From the NCBI GenBank assembly GCA_009103225.1, contig RHPI01001507.1, positions 73,996-137,995 of the forward strand: a stretch of DNA of 64,000 nucleotides, in the 5' to 3' direction. Numbering within the stretch: position 1 is the first letter of the stretch; every line of letters starts with the position of its first letter. The DNA comes from Chlorokybus atmophyticus. Its lineage: Eukaryota; Streptophyta; Chlorokybophyceae; Chlorokybales; Chlorokybaceae. Both the position numbers and the translations under genes were made by a program. Positions 44,722-55,537 of this stretch are shown one piece after another. The notes below the pieces were generated by a model that was not told the origin of the DNA, did not search any database, and saw nothing but the letters and a program-made list of their open reading frames with translations.

Positions 44722-45769
44722 TGTGAGGCTCTGATTATCTTATTAGATGAACTAATAGTTGATTCACTTGTGAACTAACCTAAGTGAACTGTCAACTTGA
44801 ACTATTTAGTTTAGTGAACTAATCAGCTAAGTGAACTAATTCCATCAGTCGCGGGTGCGTTAAAATATGCAACACTTGTGCATATTTTAATGCACCCCTA
44901 TCACTGTTACCAACTTTAGGCGTGTGGAAAACTGATCTTAGATAAAAGGGATTACTACCCACTTAGCTTTCCTACAACAACTAAGTTGTAACCAAACATA
45001 TAATATAAGTGTGAATCACTCAGTACATGGAAAGGCTTTGATATGGCGTTCCCTTAAATGGCCTCTCTCCGATCACCCAAGAACTCTAACCCTTAGTACC
45101 AGCCTTCACTCCAGTAGAGCGCCGCTTGCAACCACCTGAAAACAACTGAATGCCGACTACTTGGCACTGCCCCTTTTTATACTCTGGGGTTCCAGTGCCT
45201 TTGTTAGTTCAATACGCCCGTTCGGACCCTCGGAAATTATTTTTCCGAAGTGCCAACGCTTTTGGGCGAACATCGAAAACCTATTCCGAAATGCCACCCT
45301 TAATACGATTCTCCTATGTTCGTAACTCTCAACCTAGGCCGACATCACTTTCGTTCAACCTTCCTACACAGGAGTGAACTAGTAGTGCGGAAATCCCTAT
45401 GTTGATTTACGACATAGTTCGACAATCCATATTCCCGGGAATTGTAATAGGTCGGAGTTCCCGATGGTACCTATCATTGTCGTAACTCCGATAGAGAGGT
45501 ACCTTTTAGGTACTTCATCTATTCCTGTACTCTATGCTCAGTGCATTGGCGTAGGTCGCTTTAACGCGATTACCTTAATACTTAATGGTTAATGGATTCT
45601 GTGGTCTTAATGCCATGTTAAGATACCCTTTTTAACCATTAGATTGTAAGGACTCCTAATCCATAACGGTAGCTCAATTTCGTTTCATTAATCCTTAACG
45701 ATTAATGGATTCGAGGGTCTTTCAATTAAGGTCATAGCCATTAAGCTGTCACGTCAGCCAAGTACCACA
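44722..45769 (-). repeat. gypsy LTR, second lineage
   Basis: Begins TGTGGTACTTGGC at 45769 after a purine tract (AAGTGGGGAGG) and ends CTCACA at 44722. It is followed by TGGTATTGGAGCGG, a tRNA-3'-end type primer-binding site near the TGGTATCAGAGC class. About 1,048 bp. It has no TTGAC arrays and differs fully from the copia LTRs. Confidence 0.65.
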
Positions 45770-45789
45770 TACCTCCCCACTTGTTCCTT

Positions 45790-46451
45790 TGACGTCCTCG
45801 TCAAACTCACTTAGTCGATAGCCGCAAGACTTGAAGTTGATCAGGCCCTAAGACGGCATACCTCTTTTCGGGTGCCCTACTGGAACGAGCTTAGTATAAT
45901 TTTCGGGTATATTCAAGATCAAAGGGACACCTTGGCTATATTATTTCTCCCTATACTTGGTCAATTGTACGCACGAATTGATCAACAAAATCATGATAAT
46001 GACTTTGGAGAAACCTCTTTAGTACTTAAGTGTTGTGCTCCGCACTCAATCCCTTCAATTTAATGAGATACTCGAGAACGCGTTGTTGGCCCCGGGGACA
46101 GGTGGAGATACTCGAGATTCGCTTCTATCTCGTACCCAATTTCCCCTTCTACTTCGGGAATTGGCGGTGGTTGTCTTCGACCATTCGTTCTATATTCCTT
46201 CAAGAGAGATACATGGAACACATCATGTATTTTTCATGGAGTGGGTATCTCTGGAAGCTTGAGTTGATAAACAACTTTCCCAATTCGCTTAAGGACTTGC
46301 ATCGATCCTAACCATCGCGGCCACAACTTTTTTTTTGTCACGCCATTTCTTAAGCCTTAGGTTTTTCGTACTGAGCAAAACAAATTGCCCAATACTGAAC
46401 ACTACTTCACGGCGGCTTCTATCGGCGTAAGCCTTTTGACGGCTTTGGGCT
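45790..46451 (-). pseudogene. gypsy integrase C-terminus and degenerate chromodomain
   Basis: On the minus strand: QAQSRQKAYADRSRRE, LSTKNLRLKKW, then in another frame LLKEYRTNGRRQPPPIPEVE, GEIGYEIEANLEYL, and in a third YLIKLKGLSAEHNT-TAA. This is the conserved 3' end of a chromovirus pol. The TAA falls where the chromodomain has Trp. The fragment lies directly upstream of the LTR 45769-44722. Confidence 0.7.
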
Positions 46452-46860
46452 TGTTGCAAAAAGGTACTTTGCTAGGCGCCTTAGCTAAACTTCTACGATC
46501 ATCTTCGCCTTGATAGTTACGGTTAGCTACCGTTATGGCATTTATAGTCCACTATAGTTAACATTGACTTTAACTTTCGACTTTGACCATTGACGTTGAC
46601 TTTGACCAGTGTTAACTAGTGTTGACTTTTAATAGGGTTGCCTAGTGTCAACTCATTGGTGTACTATATAAGACGCTGTATGTTGTACAATACATTGGAA
46701 TTACTCTGCTCTACTACTTGTCAGCGCCACACTTGTGCGTGTGCATTATTGCTACTGTGCAATTTCAATAGGTTATGGGCCCACACTAGCGCCAGTATAG
46801 CACACACAAGTTGGTGTATCTTTAACGGTGCCGTCTGTATTGCGAATTTGTAAGGGAAGC

Positions 46861-47458
46861 ATGGCGACCAGCTATGACAAGGTAAACATTGAGCCACTAC
46901 ACCTCGACAACTATGGGACATGGAGCATCCGGATGCGGTCGCTACTCATGCATAAAGACCTATGTTTGGTGGTGGATCCCGAGGAGATTGTTCCCGACAT
47001 GGCTGACGCAGATGTCGAGAAGAAATTTAACCAGGCACTTGCTTTGTTATAATTGAATGTTGTACAGCATCACTTAGCACTTGTTGCACATTGCAAGGTT
47101 GTTAGAGAGTTGGGGCAAGTTTGCAGATGTGTATAAGGCTAAGGACAATGCTAGGAAGTTGCAGTTGCGGAAGCAGCTGAATGCCTTGAGGAAAGATGTT
47201 GCTGAGCCTGTCCTCAAATTCATCTCACGAGCTAGGCAGTTGTAAGATGACTTGCTTGCCATTGGCCATGAAGTGAAGGAGGTGGAGGTCGTTTGGGCTA
47301 TTCTTGCCGACCAACCCAAAGAGTTCGAGATGACTGTCACCATTATAGAGTCATCCAGTGAGGAGCTCACCCTTGAAGCTGTCACCCCACGCCTACTGTA
47401 AGTCGAGCAACGGGCATTCACTTCATGCCATAATGAAGCTGAAGCCATGGCATTCGAT
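46861..47458 (+). pseudogene. copia gag, family C, 5' part
   Basis: MATSYDKVNIEPLHLDNYGT, LMHKDLCLVVDPEEIVPD, KKFNQALALL-TAA-LNVVQHHLALVAH, then LQLRKQLNALRKDVAEPVLK, SRARQL-TAA-DDLL, EVKEVEVVWAILAD, ESSSEELTLEAVTPRLL-TAA-VEQRAFTS. The third TAA (47399-47401) aligns with CAA in the copy at 49371. The second (47243-47245) aligns with Trp. The frame then runs into an inserted family B LTR. Confidence 0.75.
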
Positions 47459-47820
47459 TGTTAAGGTTATAGGTTGTTGAACTACATGTATAGGCGGCGC
47501 CTACATGTAGTTGGTACGATCAGCTTAACCTTCATAGTTATGAGAATTATAGGAGTTATGGCAATTATAGTAAACCATGGTCAACTTTTACTTTGACCGT
47601 TGACTTTGACCATGGACTGGTGTTGACTAGTGTTGACTTTGACTAGAGTTGACTAGAGTTGACTAGTGCTTGTTAGCATTGTATATAAGACACTGTATAC
47701 TGCTTGATACAGTCGCACATTGTCTCTATAATTGGCGTGCTTGCTGCACTTGTCCTTAGTGTGTGCACACTTGTATGTGAGTGGCATATAAACACACACT
47801 AGGCGCATCCTAGTTCTCAC
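47459..47820 (+). repeat. copia family B LTR inserted in gag
   Basis: TGTTAAGGTTATAGG...CCTAGTTCTCA, with the family B order of motifs (GGCGCCTACATGTAG, TTGAC array, TATATAAG-like box, GTGTGCACACTTGTA). Its right end is damaged. A similar end (CACTTGTATGTGAGTGGCAT) recurs at 49132-49182 on the other side of the DIRS fragment. Confidence 0.7.
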
Positions 47821-47831
47821 TATTAAAATCA

Positions 47832-49135
47832 TCTTGAGTTATATGCAACACACAGCTCATGCTAGGGGGTCGCTACGGGTCGATAGCACGGTGGCTATGC
47901 CCAGCACCCAAGTGCATTATAATACAAATCTACAAGTGTATACATATATATACAGGCTGATCTATACACAAGTCTGCACTAGGGCGCTAGGCTATAACTA
48001 CGGGAATCAATTCTTCACATAGTCATAATGCGAATATAGAGGTGGACAGCAAGGGTGTTAAGTGCGGGCCCTCCCCCCCCTGCCGGACACGGGGGGAGGA
48101 GGGATGCGGAACAATGTATTTATAAAGATGCCTCTACATAGAAAACAAGCCCACACCTTCATAAGGCCAATGATGCATGCATGTGCATGTTTGCATGAGT
48201 AAAGTCCGCACCCTCATGCGTGCTCTACATGTGTGCTCGTGCAAATGGCCATGCTCAACAAAGAATGAGCCCACCTTTCATGTTCTCTTTGAGGGCACCC
48301 GGTCGACGGAGGCCGCCGCCGAGGCAATGTAAGCCGCCACATTGATGTGTTGCCGAGCTCGCTTTTTCATGTTCTCCTTCCAAGGGACCGCGGGATCGCT
48401 AAAGCGTATGGCCAATGCCTCCGCACGAGTATTGGGTGTAGTGGAGTCGCCCTTCTCGCGACAAATGATGCTCACGTAGCGGGTGGTTGGGCTCGTCAGC
48501 GGGCTCATCACGAGGGATGGCAGGCGCCTTCCCACGCTTAGGGCGCGTATTCTCCACCTTCAACTCCTCCAACCTCCTCGCCATGGCCTCCACGTTGGAG
48601 AGCGGGCTTGCCTCCCTCTTTTTACGCTTGTAAGTGACGACGGGCGGGTCCTCATCATCCTCGTCCTCATCGTTGTCACCATCACCCTCCTTGTTTACAT
48701 CGTCTTCTCCCACCTCTGCGGGGGGGCGCACCCTTCTCTCCTCGCTCGCCACTCTTTTCTTCTCCTCCTCACTGAAGGTGTGGCGACGCGGACTTATAGC
48801 CCGCGCCAACCTATTGGCGGCAAGCCTAGCCGCCTTGGCCGTGGCTTCCACATCCTCTCCATCACCACGGGCACTTTTTGACCGTGTGGTGGTCATGGAG
48901 GTCGACGGCCTATCCTACGTCCAAACCACACTCGCCACCCACGCCAAGAATGGCGCCGCCGTGCTAGGGTTTTAAGCGACTATATAAGAATGCTTGAAAC
49001 TCGCAACTCACGCCTAGTGAGTGCTTATGCCCCCAAGTGCCCAAGGCATTAGGGGCACAAGAGTCTCATAACTCATTAACGAGTTGTTGAGTTCATGGGC
49101 GCGCATTTCATGCGCTTCATGAACTCATATCACTT
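47832..49135 (-). pseudogene. DIRS fragment with gag exon
   Basis: The DIRS terminal motif at 47832-47895 is followed by sequence matching the gag intron region (48015-48290, compare 30300-30540). Next, on the minus strand, is the gag exon from ATG 48896: MTTTRSKSARGDGEDVEA, SEEEKKRVASEERRV, DEDEDDEDPPVVTYKRKKRE, ARRLEELKVENTRPKRGKAP. The acidic and basic tracts are preserved and the frame is open for about 165 codons before a shift. RT and recombinase are absent. Confidence 0.7.
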
Positions 49136-49182
49136 GTATGTGAGTGGCATATATACACACACTTAGCGCATACTAGTTCTCA

Positions 49183-50014
49183 ACCTCAAGATCATCTCGC
49201 GAGCTCGGCAGTTGTGGGATGACTTGCTTGTCATTGGCTATGAAATGAAGGAGGTGGAGGTCGTTTCTGCTATTCTCGCCGGCCTATCCACGGAGTTCGA
49301 GATACCTATCACTGTTATGGAGTCATCCAGTAAGGAGCTCACCCTTCAAGCTGTCACCCCACACCTGTTGCAAGTAGAGTAGCGGGCATTCACTTCACGC
49401 TATAATGAAGCTGAAGCTGTGGCATTCGCTGCACACTCCAACCCACGAGGCAACGAAAACAATGGTGGAGGAAAGCAGCAGACGGAGACGCGCACTTGCC
49501 ACTATTGTAACAAGAAAGGGTATCTAAAGCAGAACTGCAGGAAGTTAAAGCGCGATCAATAACATAACATAACATAACAAAACAAAGGTTTTTATAGGCA
49601 GGCTACATCACTTGCAAGCACCACCACTATTGAGAGCGCTTGGTTGTTCGATTCTGCGTGCACACAGCATATGACCCCACACAGACGTGAGTTTCGGAAA
49701 TAACAGCTCTGAGTAATGCTGTTGGTGTGAAAGTGAGCTTTGGCAACAAGCTACACTTGAGAGCTGTGGGAGTAGGCACCGTCGTCTTACACACTGTGGT
49801 GGCGGTTACTACACACGAATTGGCCCTGAAGAAGGTAATTCACGTGCTGGGACTAGCCTCTAGCCTATTCTCTGTCCGAAGAGCTACAAGTGCAGGCGCC
49901 GCGGTTGACTTCACTGCAAAAAAGAATCGAGTCAAGGTTGTTGCAGAAGGCACATTGCGGGAAAGTATGTACTGCATCATACTGGATGGACAGTGTAACA
50001 GTCAAGGCCAAATA
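49183..50014 (+). pseudogene. copia gag 3' part, protease and pre-integrase region
   Basis: SRARQLWDDLLVIGYEMKEV, ESSSKELTLQAVTPHLLQVE-TAG-RAFTS, then knuckle CHYCNKKGYLKQNC (the fourth-position His is replaced by Tyr) and KLKRDQ-TAA. The protease core WLFDSACTQHM follows at about 49650. After TAA and TGA codons, ATG 49727 opens MKVSFGNKLHLRAVGVGTVV, LALKKVIHVLGLASSLFSV, the region between protease and integrase. TAG 49380-49382 aligns with CAA at 47408. Broken by a gypsy-type LTR at 49994. Confidence 0.75.
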
Positions 50015-50661
50015 TCGTGATTTTCATAGCCTTTAGGCCTTACTTGTGACGTATCATGTTTTTCATGACTGGTGGCGGATATCAGCGAGTTGCGAGTCTG
50101 CCGCAGATATCGACTGGCCCAGGTTCAGTCTGAAGGACGCCAGAAAACGGAGGGCCAGCCGAGAAGGGCTCGACTAGATTTCTGGAAGGGCCTGCCGCCA
50201 AGGAGTATAACTTGACCATATGAGCAGCAAATGCGGAGATATTTGGTGCGCCGTAAGGGTCTAGAAGTGTACTACAAGATTCTGCATGAATATCTTGATA
50301 TCTACTTCCACCTAGCGCTAAAATTGTCTAAACAATAGGATGTGCAGACTGGTCGGTATAAAAGTGACATTTTACAAGTTGCAATAGAACCTTTGGCTCC
50401 CTAGTTTCTTGAGTGCAAGCTTGGTGGTGGTTAGCAGGGGTTGCTAGCGAAAGTCCACTAGTGTGTGCTTGCTTGTGTGACGATCCAAGGCGCTACACAA
50501 GTCGGTGTGTAGCTTTGAGCGCATGCGCGTGCGTACTCGAGTGGCGGGGCGCGCGCTTGTGCTTGGCAAAGGGGGCAAGGTTTCGGTGTGAATACCGTGT
50601 CTTGGTGAGAGGGTTGTGGATTGGACCAACTCAAAGGTGACAAGGCACGAGCACCGTTATA
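49994..50661 (+). repeat. gypsy-type solo LTR
   Basis: TGTAACAGTCAAGG...GCACCGTTATA, with a TATA-like GGTATAAAAG near 50360. Flanks GACAG (49989-49993) and GGCAG (50662-50666) match at four of five bases. A related end, GCACGAGCATCGTTATA, lies at 53782-53799, so a second copy may occupy 53330-53799. Confidence 0.6.
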
Positions 50662-50689
50662 GGCAGCATGCATTGTCTGTGACAACCAT

Positions 50690-52031
50690 TGCATCGGCTA
50701 CAGCTCATCTTTGGCATCGAAGATTGGGACATCTGGGGTGGGACAACTTGGCAAGACTGTTGCCGAGGACATGGTCGAAGGGATTGGCATTAAAGAGAAC
50801 GACATAAAGGCAACAAAAGGTGATCTGTGCAAGACGTGCGAGACTGTGGATGTGCGAGAATTTGGACGAGCACATCTTCGTGCAGCAGCCCCCAGGGTAC
50901 GAGGAGGGAGACTCAGGCAAGGCTACTCGGTGCACAAAGCGTTATATGGGCTTAGGCAAGCGCCACGAGTTTGGCACATTCAGCTTAGCAAGGAGCTGAG
51001 AAGAATGGCGTACAACAGTCCAAATCAGACCCAGGGCTCTTCATTAGTGAAGACGGACAGGTTTAGCTATTGGTGTATATGGACGACATCGTCTTAGCAT
51101 CTGCAAGCGCTTCGGCACTACAACAGATGGGTGACACTGATGTCTGCATTTAAGATTCGAGATCTTGAAGATGCACACTTGTTTCTCGGCATTGTTATTA
51201 CAAGGGACAGAGTTGCAAAGACTATCAAGATCCCTCAGAAGCAAATAGTACTTGACTTGCTCAATAAGTTGAAGATACTGGATGCAAAGGGCAGGATAAC
51301 ACCCCTGAGTGTGGGAGTTCAGTTGATCAAGGCACGGGACACTACCTTTGTGTTGGATACAGCTATTCATCCTCATGGTGAGCTCGTTGGGAGCCTCATC
51401 TATTTGTCCAGTACTACGAGATCTGACATCGCGCAAGCCGTGGGAGTCTTGGCAAGGCATTTGTCAGCACCCACCACCGGAGCATTGAAAGGCAGCGAAA
51501 GGAGTTCTTTGTTACCTTAGAAGCACAAGACGTGGGTGTCATCTTTGGGAGAAAAAAGGACATCAAATTACATGGCTACTGTGATGCAGACTACGCCGCA
51601 GACCCCGACACGAGGAGGTCTACCACAGGTTACACTTTTTTTATGGGAGGAGGCGTGTCATTAGCTGGAATAGCCGCCTACAACCAACTATTACTGCATC
51701 CACCACAGAAGCCGAGTACATGGCGGTTTCATCTGCAGTGAAGCAAGCACTATGGCTTCGCAAGTTGGTCACTGACCGTAGATACGCACTGCGTGGTATC
51801 ACCATCGTTGGTGACAACCAAGGCGCGCTCAAGTTGAGCATGCACCCCATCACATCTATCAGGTCGAAGCATATTGATATCATGCACCACTTGGTGAGAG
51901 AAAGAAATGCACGAGGTAAAGTGGAATTTAATTATTGCAGCACCGAGAACATGCTCGCGGACTGCATGACCAAGCCACTACCACCTACCAAGTTTCAGAC
52001 AGGTTGCATGGAGCTCGGAGTTGAAGGCTAA
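50690..52031 (+). pseudogene. copia reverse transcriptase and RNase H
   Basis: HLWHRRLGHLGWDNLARL and GDLCKTCE are the pre-integrase zinc region. The integrase core is missing and the frame jumps to IFVQQPPGYEEGDSG and HKALYGLRQAPRVWHIQLS of RT, then QV-TAG-LLVYMDDIVLAS with an intact catalytic box. 51131-51520 gives EDAHLFLGIVITRDR and HGELVGSLIYLSSTTRSDIA. RNase H: LHGYCDADYAADPDTRRSTT, AVSSAVKQALWLRKLV, GDNQGALKLSMHPI, KHIDIMHHLVRE, FNYCSTENMLADCMTKPLPP. Several single-base shifts separate these. Without integrase this copy cannot insert itself. Confidence 0.85.
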
Positions 52032-52649
52032 ATATGCTTGCATGGGAGTATTAAAGGTACTTTGCTAGGCGCCTTACTTAAACTTCAACAATCATCATCT
52101 TCACCTTGACAATTACATTTAACTACCGTTGTGGTAGTTACAGTCCACTATGGTCAGTTTTGACTTTAACCTTTAACTTTGACCATTGACTTTGACTTTA
52201 GCCGCTAACTTTAACTCCAACTAATGTTGATCAATGTTGACTTGTTCTAGGGTTGACTGATGTTAACTAGCACTCACTAGTGTACTAGCACTCACTGATG
52301 TGCAACATAAGTCACTATATGTTGTGCATTCCAGTAAGATCCACTCTGCTCAACTTCTTAGCGCCACACTTGCACAAGTACTCATACTATGAGTACTCAT
52401 AATGCACAAGTACTCATACGGAGGACATGAGTACTCATACGCTAAGGACGACAAGTGTGATAATTATGCATTGTACAACGGCAATGGGACTTTCGGGGAT
52501 GTGAAGCACCCCGCAGAATGCGGCAAGGCCAAGGGACAGCATCAGCAGGCCAAGTGGCAGCCTTAATAGGTACTGATTGACATTGTACTGTTTTGTATGA
52601 GAGTGGTGATGCAGACTCCGAATTAGTGATTCCGTGATACGGAGAGCCG

Positions 52650-52890
52650 CTCAATTGAGTTAAGGACTAGCTGATTGCTTTGAGCGAGGACAACAAAGCG
52701 CGTGAGCGCATCAGAGTTGGAAGCTCAGCGAGCCTATGACTACCAACAAGGACAGCTTGCCTTGTAGCGCAGCAGATTGGATCAGGAGGAGAGAATGGTA
52801 CAGCGGGCTAAACAATGCGCGAGCTCGAGATGCGTAGAGAAGCTGTAACGAAGCTGGTGTTGCACGTGCTTCTGAGTTGAATTTCTAGCC
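52650..52890 (+). pseudogene. coiled-coil gene fragment
   Basis: Reads ELEAQRAYDYQQGQLAL-TAG-RSRLDQEERMVQRAK, then after a shift MRELEMRREAVTKLVLHV and TGA. The TAG sits in a Gln-rich coiled coil. Composition recalls the fragment at 20-340, and both lie beside homopolymer assembly scars, so they may be parts of similar genes. No family recognised. Confidence 0.4.
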
Positions 52891-53012
52891 CTCTTACCCC
52901 AAAACAGCCCTAACCAACAAGCTTGCCGCAATATTCTTACGTAAGGTCCTGAGTCTTCGGGTGCCTGCATCAAGGGCGCGCGTTTTTGATAGGGGGGGGG
53001 GGGGGGGGGGTG

Positions 53013-53232
53013 NNNNNNNNNNNNNNNNNNNNNNNNNNNNNNNNNNNNNNNNNNNNNNNNNNNNNNNNNNNNNNNNNNNNNNNNNNNNNNNNNNNNNNNN
53101 NNNNNNNNNNNNNNNNNNNNNNNNNNNNNNNNNNNNNNNNNNNNNNNNNNNNNNNNNNNNNNNNNNNNNNNNNNNNNNNNNNNNNNNNNNNNNNNNNNNN
53201 NNNNNNNNNNNNNNNNNNNNNNNNNNNNNNNN
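53013..53232. other. assembly gap (220 Ns) bounded by poly-G runs
   Basis: Poly-G runs of about 19 and 14 bases flank the Ns. Translations across it are meaningless. Confidence 0.95.
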
Positions 53233-54100
53233 GGGGGGGGGGGGGGAGCATTGGCGTCTAATGCTGGTGTTGCTGTCTCCTCTCTGGGTTCCTCCTCCTC
53301 TCTGGGTGAGCATTGTGCGCTAATACTTGACCACCGCTGACAGTCTCTATGCGCCGACGCAATTTCAGATAGCTAACACATGTTTTACGAATGTGTTGAC
53401 GGTATAGTCATCATAGCTGAGTTCTACATTGTTAGTATAGCTTCTTAGGCTTTATATAAGCAACTAGCATACTGCTAGTAGGGAGGTTCGATCAAGTGGA
53501 GATTGACTCATTCCCCTTGTTGTGGACGGTGTGTGCGTGCTTGTGTAGTTTGCATCCGCGTCGCATGTGTGCGCGTGGGTTTTCTCTTGCTATAGCTCTT
53601 GCATGGACCTGAGTGCCCCCACTAGCTTTGAGGCGCCTACATTGCCCTTAAGGTGTGTAACCCATGGTGCGAATACTGTTGTTAATTGATTGCGAGTAGG
53701 TGCACATGTGATAGCGCCATTAATGCGCTCGGTTGCATCATAGCTTGTTTACCAGGCTGGTAGCTCCGGTGGGATGTTCAATTAGCACGAGCATCGTTAT
53801 AGAAGCACAGCAGCCTCAAGCGTGGGTGTTGGCCTTCATGGACGCTTTAAAGACAAATTAAACACTGAATGTAGTTGTGTGCTTTGTAGCTAGCATATAA
53901 TGCATCTAATTATGGTGTGTTGGTACGAATTATCGGTGTTGATTCTTTAATTATAACTCCATGCTGTGAGTGTGCATGTTTTGCTAGTGACTTACAAGGG
54001 TAAGTATGATTGCATCAGCACAGAGGCTTGCTACCCATGGTACACAAAAACCACTTAGCCTTGCTATCTTCCTACGCATCAGCAACCCAGCTCTTGGTCT
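53233..54100. other. mostly non-coding; possible exon end and LTR-like sequence
   Basis: A Ser-rich frame (ASNAGVAVSSLGSSSSL) ends at CTCTGG/GTGAGC near 53305, a good splice donor. 53330-53799 resembles the gypsy-type LTR at 49994-50661 (TTTATATAAG box, GCACGAGCATCGTTATA end). The rest has no recognised feature. Confidence 0.35.
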
Positions 54101-54120
54101 TTGCCACAAGATCGACCATG

Positions 54121-54857
54121 GCATCATTCGGCAGTTATGTCACGTAGCAAGGCCATGTGCCTCTAGTATCGCTGGTGGTCATTAACACCCATGCGCACAT
54201 CTTCGACACCCTCTGCATTATGTGCCAAGCGAAAGTTGTGTCGATGCATGCATGCCTCACGCACCAAGTTGATGGCCGCAGGGTTGCGAATGCCTATACC
54301 ACTGGCAGTCAAGATTGTCAGCCACACGTTCTTCACAACTCAAAATAGTGCGTCGATGTGCATGCGCGCACAGCTATATAAATAGTTGAAAGCAGCTGCT
54401 GGTGAGCCCTCAGGCTTCGTCTAAACAAAAACGAATGCAAATGGCCTTAAGGTATACCCGACATCACACATCAGCTATGCAGCAGCAGGGAAGTCACCTG
54501 CCTCACACATCCTCCCCAATCTGCTGCACGACCAAATTGTCATTGTTGCAGCCTGGCATGTCTAAGTAGTCATTGGTGATGTAATCACGCTCATTACACA
54601 CCACTATTGCGCTGGTGGCATAGCAGCCTTTGTAGCCCTTGTACTTGTCCACAACTTGCAATGACGAAGCCACTGGTCGCGAGTGCAACTGAAGTGTTCC
54701 AACAACAATGACGCATGGCCCCACAAAACCTCGTGCATTGGAGTTCCACGGTGCACTCCTCTCATTAAATTCCTATTGCACCTCTTCCATTGACCGCTCC
54801 AAAACTCCAACTTTAGGACGATGAGGCCACCAGGCCAGTGCACATACACAGGGGTTA
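54121..54857 (-). pseudogene. PIF/Harbinger-type transposase remnant
   Basis: Minus strand: RGFVGPCVIVVGTLQLHSRP, DKYKGYKGCYATSAIVVCNE, YLDMPGCNNDN, then after a shift AGDFPAAA-TAG-LMCDVGYTLRPFAFVFV-TAG-TKPEG, YLYSCARMHIDALF-TGA-VVKNVW and NPAAINLVREACMHRHNF. These match the order of Harbinger DDE blocks (GxVGAIDGT, PGSxHD, GDxGYPLRP, ARxxIExxFGxLK, HNF). The final catalytic Glu is Asp and the following Gly is TGA. The 5' part is cut by the Tigger element at 54858. Confidence 0.65.
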
Positions 54858-55537
54858 TACAGTCTACCCTCTCAATAAGAACCACGTTTGTCCCCGCAGT
54901 CTTTGGTTCTTATACCGAGGGGTTCTTACCTCGAAATAAGAACAATTGTTCTTATTGAAAGGTACCTCGCCATAAGAACTTATGCGCTTATATAAAGGTA
55001 AATACCTTTTTATAGCAAAACGCTCACTAGTTCAAGTCTGAGCTGATGCCATACACATCAACAGTTAAAACTTACACAAAAGCCTTCATAGCATAATACC
55101 ACCATGCCTTATGAGAAAATTGTAAGCTATCACATTGCATATTAATTACTTAACAACATGCGCATGCTCATGCACTAGCTGGCCCCATAGGTTGTATACT
55201 TTGCTATGTGTGCTGCAGGAGTATACTTTTATGATGGTCTCATGTTGTTGCTGATGTCTGAAGTTAGTGCGTTACGGTGGTCTAGCATAGCTTGATGCAC
55301 ATAGCGGCATTGACCCCTCTCTGACCTCCCTGAATTTGCATCATTCATAGGGTGTGTAGTAGATGCAGCCGTAACAAATGCATGCCCAAAGCCTGGAGGG
55401 TTGTATGGGTGAATGCAATAAGAGCATGCGGCATTGAAGTGTGCTGATGCAATTATACTATGCGCGATGCCGCCACATACACAATCAATATGCTCATACC
55501 ACCTATGAGGCACAGTGCAACCACTTTACCTATAGTC

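Larger units (their letters stand above)
46452..52376 (+). mobile_element. copia family C element with pol, carrying nested insertions
   Basis: 5' LTR 46452-46770, primer-binding site 46771-46784, gag from 46861, pol remnants 49600-52031, 3' LTR from 52049 to about 52376 where it becomes diverged. A family B LTR (47459-47820), a DIRS fragment (47832-49135) and a gypsy-type solo LTR (49994-50661) interrupt it. The gag segment 47213-47458 is duplicated at 49183-49428. It is the only copia copy here with pol; the integrase core is deleted. Confidence 0.8.

Noticed and set aside
52894-53323. Frames of 91-139 codons spanning Ns
   Set aside because: They are produced by the assembly gap and its poly-G borders.
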